Shown one piece after another: positions 44,001 through 47,354 of a stretch of 47,354 bases of DNA. Positions within the stretch are counted from its first letter, which is position 1. Every line of letters starts with the position of its first letter. The stretch is taken from contig JAGXQV010000028.1 in assembly GCA_018336195.1 (NCBI GenBank), forward strand, positions 1-47,354, given 5' to 3'. The notes beneath the pieces were generated by a model. That model worked only from the letters and a program-made list of their open reading frames with translations. It ran no database searches and was not told where the DNA came from. The position numbers were made by a program, and so were the translations under genes. The stretch is from Sulfuricella sp. GTDB lineage: Bacteria > Pseudomonadota > Gammaproteobacteria > Burkholderiales > Sulfuricellaceae.

Positions 44001-47000
44001 AACCCGGACCAGCAGTACCAGCTATACGGCTACATTCACGGTAAGCAACGGCGGGACCGATGTCGCGGCGGGTGCCAACGTACCGGTAAACGTCGTCCTG
44101 ACCGACGGGGCAGGCAACGACAGCACTGCCTATACCACCGCGATATCGCAAAATGCCGACGCCATTGATGCCAACAAGCCGGTTATTTCGGCGGTGAGCA
44201 TTCCCAACGCGACCATGAAGGTGGGGGATGTTGTCACCGCCACGCTCACGGTAGCAAGCGACGCGGACACCTACACGCTGAAAGCGGGGGCGACTATTGG
44301 TGGTTTTGCCTTGGGTAGCCTGAGCAAGACCAACAACACGACGTACACAGCGACATTCACCGTGACGGAAGGTGGAACCGACGTGGCGTCAGGGGCTGAT
44401 ATCCCGGTCAGCCTGACGTTGATCGACACGGCGGGGAATGAAAGTGCGGCATACGCTACTGCGATTGCGCAGAATGGCGATGCGATTGACGCGAATACCC
44501 CGGCGGCGCCGACCATCACCGGCGCGACGGTCAACGGGCTGGGAGGCACGGTCACCATAACCGCGCCCCCGACGGGTATCACGGCCTGGCTGGCCCCGGC
44601 GGGAACCAGCGTGTTCGCGGTTGGCCCGACCATGACGCGATTGGTTGGCAATGGCAGCAGCACCGCGATTGCCACGCCAACCAACGGCGGGGTATACAAG
44701 CTGTACTGGGTGGATGCGGCGGGGAACATTTCTTCCGCTTCCAGCAATGCCCTGACGGTGGATGCCACCGGCCCGACGATCACCGGCATCAGCATTCCGA
44801 ATGTTGCGATGAAGGTAGGCAGCACGGTGACGGCAACGATTACGGTGGTGAGCGACCCTGACACTGGTTATACCTTGAAGGCGGGTTCCGTCATTGGTGG
44901 GTTCACGCTAGGCAGCCTGACGCGGATTAGCAACACCAGCTACACCGCCACGTTCACGGTAAGCAATGGTGGAACAGATGTTGCGGCAGGTGCCAACGTT
45001 CCGGTGAACGTCATCCTGACCGACGGGGCAGGCAACGACAGCACTGCCTATACCACCGCGATATCGCAAAATGCCGACGCCATTGATGCCAACAAGCCGG
45101 TTATTTCGGCGGTGAGTATTCCCAACGCGACCATGAAGGTGGGGGATGTTGTCACCGCCACGCTCACGGTAGCAAGCGACGCGGACACCTACACGCTGAA
45201 AGCGGGGGCGACCATCGGCGGTTTTGCCTTGGGCAGCCTGAGTAAGACCAACGCTACCACCTATACCGCCACCTTTACCGTGACGGAAGGTGGCACTGAC
45301 GTGGCGTCAGGGGCTGACATCCCGGTGAGCTTGACGTTGATCGACACGGCGGGGAATGAAAGTGCGGCATACACTACTGCGATTGCGCAGAATGGCGATG
45401 CGATTGACGCCAACAGCCCGGCGACGCCGATCATCAGTACTTCAACGGTCAACGGACTGGGGGGCACGATTACCATCACCGCGCCCCCGACGGGGATTAC
45501 CGCTTGGCTGGCTCCGGCGGGAACCAGCGTGTTTGCTGTGGGCCCAACCATGACGCGACTGGTTGGCAACGGCAGCAGCACCGCGATAGTGACGCCGACC
45601 AGCGGCGGAGCGTACAAGCTGTACTGGGTGGACGCAGCCGGGAACATTTCATCCGCTTCCAACAATGCCCTGACGGTGGACGCCGTAGCGCCCACGACGA
45701 CTCTGTCGAGTGTCATATTTGATCCGGCTACCAACACGCTTACCTTTACGGGAGCACAAATGAATTCCTTGTTGGAATCCGGCGAGAACAGCGCAACCGA
45801 TATCAAGGCACGCCTCGACTGGAGCAAGCTGGCCTGGGATGTCGATGGCAACGGCTCGTTGGACAAGACCTTCGTTTTGGGCGACATTGCATCTGTTACT
45901 GTTCCGATGGCTACATCGCTGGTTATCACGTTAACACCGGCATCGGTAAATGCATTGAAAGCTTTGACTGGTTATGGCGCAATCGGCGGAGCAGACAAGG
46001 TGGTCGTTACTTCAGGGTTCCTCAAGGATTTAGCCGGAAACCCAGCCACCACGGATGCTTTTAATGGCGTTGTTGCCATCAAGCCGGTCGTTTCACTTCA
46101 GCCTGCCGAATGGTTGGCCGCCGACGGGTACACCAAAGCAGGGGCAGCCACTGCGCTGCTGAAATTTACTTTGCAAAGTGACGGTGGCCAAACACTGGAT
46201 TCAATCAGCGTTACCATTTCGGGAATTATTGGCGGGCTTCAGGCAGGAGATATTGAAAGCCTCGTCCTGGCCAAGGTCGGCTCAGGCAATGCCCTCACCC
46301 TTATAGGTTCGGCACAAACCTCAGTTGCGATCAGCGGTTCGGCAACGACTATTTTGGCTGGAACACAAGACCTGTCAACAGCCACGACTTTTGCAGTCGT
46401 TGCAAATATCAAGGCAACGGCTCCCACGCATGGCGCCGGCTTCCGTTTGGATATGGCCGGAAATGGCGTTGCTCTGAGTGCCGACAGTCCCACGGTAACT
46501 GCGCTGACTTCACAGCACCGACTGAATATCGATACTGTTGCCCCCAGCGTTGCCAGCGTAGGTGTGTCGGGTGCCAGTACTACGACGGCCACGTTGGCGG
46601 CGACATTAAACGAGGCTGGAACAGGATATTGGGTGGTATTGCCCGACACCGCCAATGCGCCTTCGGCAACGCAAATCAAGAACGGCCAGGATGACTCTGG
46701 TAATGCCGTTGCACTTAAGGGAAATGTGGCAATGGCGTCTGGCATTGCTACCCAGTTTTCTCTGACAGGGTTAACACAAAACACAAGTTACAAAGCGTAT
46801 CTGGTTGCAACCGACCTGGCTGGAAATGATATTGCCGCCGTTGAAGCCGTGGCGTTTGCAACGACTGCGCCGGTAGTAGTGGTTGGCAATACTGGCGGAG
46901 GAACATCTACCTCAACTACCTCAACCACCACCGTCGCCCCCGGCGGCACATTTACCATCGGCAACAGCACCACCCCGGTCGAAGCCGGCGAAGGCAGCAC

Positions 47001-47354
47001 GCTGACCGTCACCGACGGCACCAGCGGTGCCACCATCAACCTGCCCACGCCGTCAACCGGCAGTGACACGTCCAAGCCGGTGACCTTCAAGATCGGCGGC
47101 ATGGACATGGGCGTCAAGCCGCTGGATAGCGGCTCCGTGGTCAAGACCGCCACCGTCAAGGTGAACGGCGCCGATACCACGGTGCTGACGGTCACCGCCG
47201 GCAAGGCGGAGATGAAGGCCAGCGGCACCAATCAGCCGCTGATGGCCTTGGGTAGCGGCGACAATGCGGTGGTGGTGTCTTCTTCGGGTGCCGATGCCAA
47301 GGTGACGGCCTCGGTGGACAAGACCACCGGCGTGACCAGCCTTACCTTGGCGGC
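41074..47354 (+). CDS. giant secreted propeller and Ig-repeat protein, truncated by window edge
   Basis: The frame runs unbroken for at least 2093 codons and leaves the window open. A signal peptide (MKKMALSQAGKVMKAVTIAL, cleavage near ANAM) is followed by an unrecognised 115-residue region. Residues about 150-790 form one or two beta-propellers with eight Asp-box-like repeats near residues 187, 242, 287, 331, 373, 661, 710 and 754 (for example STDGGTTW, STDGGASW). From about 790 to 1540 come tandem Ig-like domains including two copies of a 306-residue unit. Further beta domains follow with an EF-hand-like loop at 45838-45864, then a Ser/Thr linker near residue 1945 and another beta domain. 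The plan suits a cell-surface adhesin or matrix protein. No enzyme motif was recognised. Confidence 0.9.
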   Translation, partial: MKKMALSQAGKVMKAVTIALMLAYPCVANAMPAAALLSPEKRCPKDVPLTDELLASIFETSVDVLNQFKLARSYTNELICTVSPSQLQRSIGKFAAPPRPDSPQEWAKFRSLQQRDESGTVKPDGLSAGLAQRKQIVSRIQPTAGISQSGWTASGPGNVGGRIRAAAIHPTNANIIFIGSVSGGIWKTTNGGGSWAPVADFMGNLSVSSIVFDPTDVTGNTLYAGTGEGFFNGDSVRGAGVFKSTDGGTTWSQLPSTNNSNWYYVNRLAMNSSGVLLAAAGQGSQGIYRSTDGGASWTLKASGRYLDVRFDPNDPAKAVAGGGSGGLVAYSSDAGATWVTTAISGGGRVELAYAKANSGVVYASVDKSSGEVFKSTDGGATWMSYVTPAHLGNQGWYANTIWVDPTDSTHLLVGGLDIYRITGATPAATKISTWYYSPASAHADQHIIFSDPGYDGAGNKRVYFGNDGGIQKTEDVAAANSNGSGNGWTNLNNGLAITQFYSGAGNSTINRIIGGTQDNGSLMTTGSTSWTTFFGGDGGFSAVDPVDGNYLYGEYVYLQLHRNSSGGASQSSYIYSGISDAGSGSTANFIAPFILDPNNSSRMLAGGQSLWVSGNVKAGTPSWSKMVDRSGVGSDYVSAIAIAESDSTKIWYGTNSGGLYYSLDNGASFPQLVLGTPGRMVLRILVDKTNPFLVYVSYGGYSSNNLYKLISTNSGVTWTATNITGNLPAVPIRGLARHPTNANWLYAGTEVGIFNSTDGGSNWFATNDGPANVSVEELFWYDNSTLVAATHGRGMFKTTVDTTNPGDTISVTSTKTNGRYKSGEVVDIQVQFTKAVNVTGTPRLALNSGGYADYLSGDGTNTLTFRYTVGASDTAADLDYSASGSLTLNGGTIVDKTTKDAASLTLATPGATGSLGYAKNLVIDNAAPSIVGVSIPNAAMNIGDIVTATITVASDSDIGYSLKAGSTVGSFTLGNLTRTSSTSYTATFTVSNGGTDVAAGANVPVNVVLTDGAGNDSTAYTTAISQNADAIDANKPVISAVSIPNATMKVGDVVTATLTVASDADTYTLKAGATIGGFALGSLSKTNNTTYTATFTVTEGGTDVASGADIPVSLTLIDTAGNESAAYATAIAQNGDAIDANTPAAPTITGATVNGLGGTVTITAPPTGITAWLAPAGTSVFAVGPTMTRLVGNGSSTAIATPTNGGVYKLYWVDAAGNISSASSNALTVDATGPTITGISIPNVAMKVGSTVTATITVVSDPDTGYTLKAGSVIGGFTLGSLTRISNTSYTATFTVSNGGTDVAAGANVPVNVILTDGAGNDSTAYTTAISQNADAIDANKPVISAVSIPNATMKVGDVVTATLTVASDADTYTLKAGATIGGFALGSLSKTNATTYTATFTVTEGGTDVASGADIPVSLTLIDTAGNESAAYTTAIAQNGDAIDANSPATPIISTSTVNGLGGTITITAPPTGITAWLAPAGTSVFAVGPTMTRLVGNGSSTAIVTPTSGGAYKLYWVDAAGNISSASNNALTVDAVAPTTTLSSVIFDPATNTLTFTGAQMNSLLESGENSATDIKARLDWSKLAWDVDGNGSLDKTFVLGDIASVTVPMATSLVITLTPASVNALKALTGYGAIGGADKVVVTSGFLKDLAGNPATTDAFNGVVAIKPVVSLQPAEWLAADGYTKAGAATALLKFTLQSDGGQTLDSISVTISGIIGGLQAGDIESLVLAKVGSGNALTLIGSAQTSVAISGSATTILAGTQDLSTATTFAVVANIKATAPTHGAGFRLDMAGNGVALSADSPTVTALTSQHRLNIDTVAPSVASVGVSGASTTTATLAATLNEAGTGYWVVLPDTANAPSATQIKNGQDDSGNAVALKGNVAMASGIATQFSLTGLTQNTSYKAYLVATDLAGNDIAAVEAVAFATTAPVVVVGNTGGGTSTSTTSTTTVAPGGTFTIGNSTTPVEAGEGSTLTVTDGTSGATINLPTPSTGSDTSKPVTFKIGGMDMGVKPLDSGSVVKTATVKVNGADTTVLTVTAGKAEMKASGTNQPLMALGSGDNAVVVSSSGADAKVTASVDKTTGVTSLTLA
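43849..44766 (+). repeat. 918-bp tandem repeat, copy 1
   Basis: Encodes 306 residues made of two related Ig-like domains (starting at VSIPNA near 43870 and again at VSIPNA near 44194, 324 bp apart) and a third, different one (VNGLGGTVTITAPPTG). It is directly followed by copy 2. The best matching stretch is 44101 to about 44290. Confidence 0.9.
44767..45684 (+). repeat. 918-bp tandem repeat, copy 2
   Basis: In register with copy 1 at a constant offset of 918 bp: ISIPN codons at 44788 versus 43870, and the final LTVDA at 45679 versus 44761. From 45019 to about 45208 it differs from copy 1 by roughly one base, while flanking parts show more substitutions, a pattern expected of gene conversion or recent duplication. 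Confidence 0.9.

Noticed and set aside
43849..45684. CRISPR array or insertion sequence as an explanation for the repeats
   Set aside because: The repeats are long, in-frame, encode Ig-like domains and have no spacers, terminal inverted repeats or transposase.
44271..47231. Several 150-220 codon minus-strand frames opposite the giant gene
   Set aside because: They mirror the repeated Ig-like coding units (the same Val/Pro-rich products recur at the repeat spacing) and lack ribosome binding sites.

Overview
The window looks like a chromosomal segment of a Betaproteobacterium, probably a Nitrosomonadales/Gallionellales-type lineage. The grounds are GC-rich codon use, the thrS-infC-rpmI-rplT-pheS-pheT-ihfA-merR order ending in tRNA-Pro, a DctPQM TRAP system with a divergent two-component pair, and many signalling proteins (GGDEF/EAL, CHASE2-cyclase, CheV). 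Taxonomy is inferred from gene order and protein style; no database was searched.

Layout. (i) 1-1445: a possible gene tail, a small secreted c-type cytochrome and a convergent TRIC/UPF0126 membrane protein. (ii) 1467-9188: a translation block with tRNA-Val(GAC), thrS, infC (ATC start), rpmI, rplT, pheS, pheT, ihfA, a MerR-type regulator and tRNA-Pro(GGG), with hairpin terminators behind both tRNAs and rplT. (iii) 9314-11727: accA and tilS, then a candidate small RNA. (iv) 11759-19202: a FixJ-type regulator and PAS histidine kinase divergent from a dctP-dctQ-dctM TRAP transporter, followed by an AEC-family permease. A perfect 22-bp palindrome sits in the divergent promoter region.

(v) 19245-27493: a tightly packed three-gene unit, the most unusual complete locus here. 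It encodes a secreted Asp-box (BNR) propeller protein, a FecR-TPR-outer-membrane beta-barrel fusion, and a CHASE2-class III adenylate cyclase. A CRP-like site lies directly upstream, so the cAMP made by the last gene could feed back on the operon. The barrel gene carries a G9 run and a lower-GC insert-like segment, both suggesting variability. (vi) 27497-29732: a lipoprotein, a DUF2189 membrane protein and a SPOR-domain protein on the minus strand. (vii) 29848-34811: an overlapping chain of tsaB, rimI, family-4 uracil-DNA glycosylase, a PAS-GGDEF-EAL protein and an AlkA-type glycosylase. (viii) 34821-36318: CheV and a small unknown gene.

(ix) 36404-47354: an accessory region. A TonB-dependent receptor overlaps an upstream winged-helix/TPR-like gene on the minus strand. 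Divergent from them are a small exported protein and a giant secreted protein that runs off the right edge (at least 2093 codons). The giant protein has an Asp-box propeller, tandem Ig-like repeats including a 918-bp DNA duplication, and an EF-hand-like loop. Its resemblance in plan to the first gene of region (v) suggests a second, larger module of the same kind continuing beyond the window.
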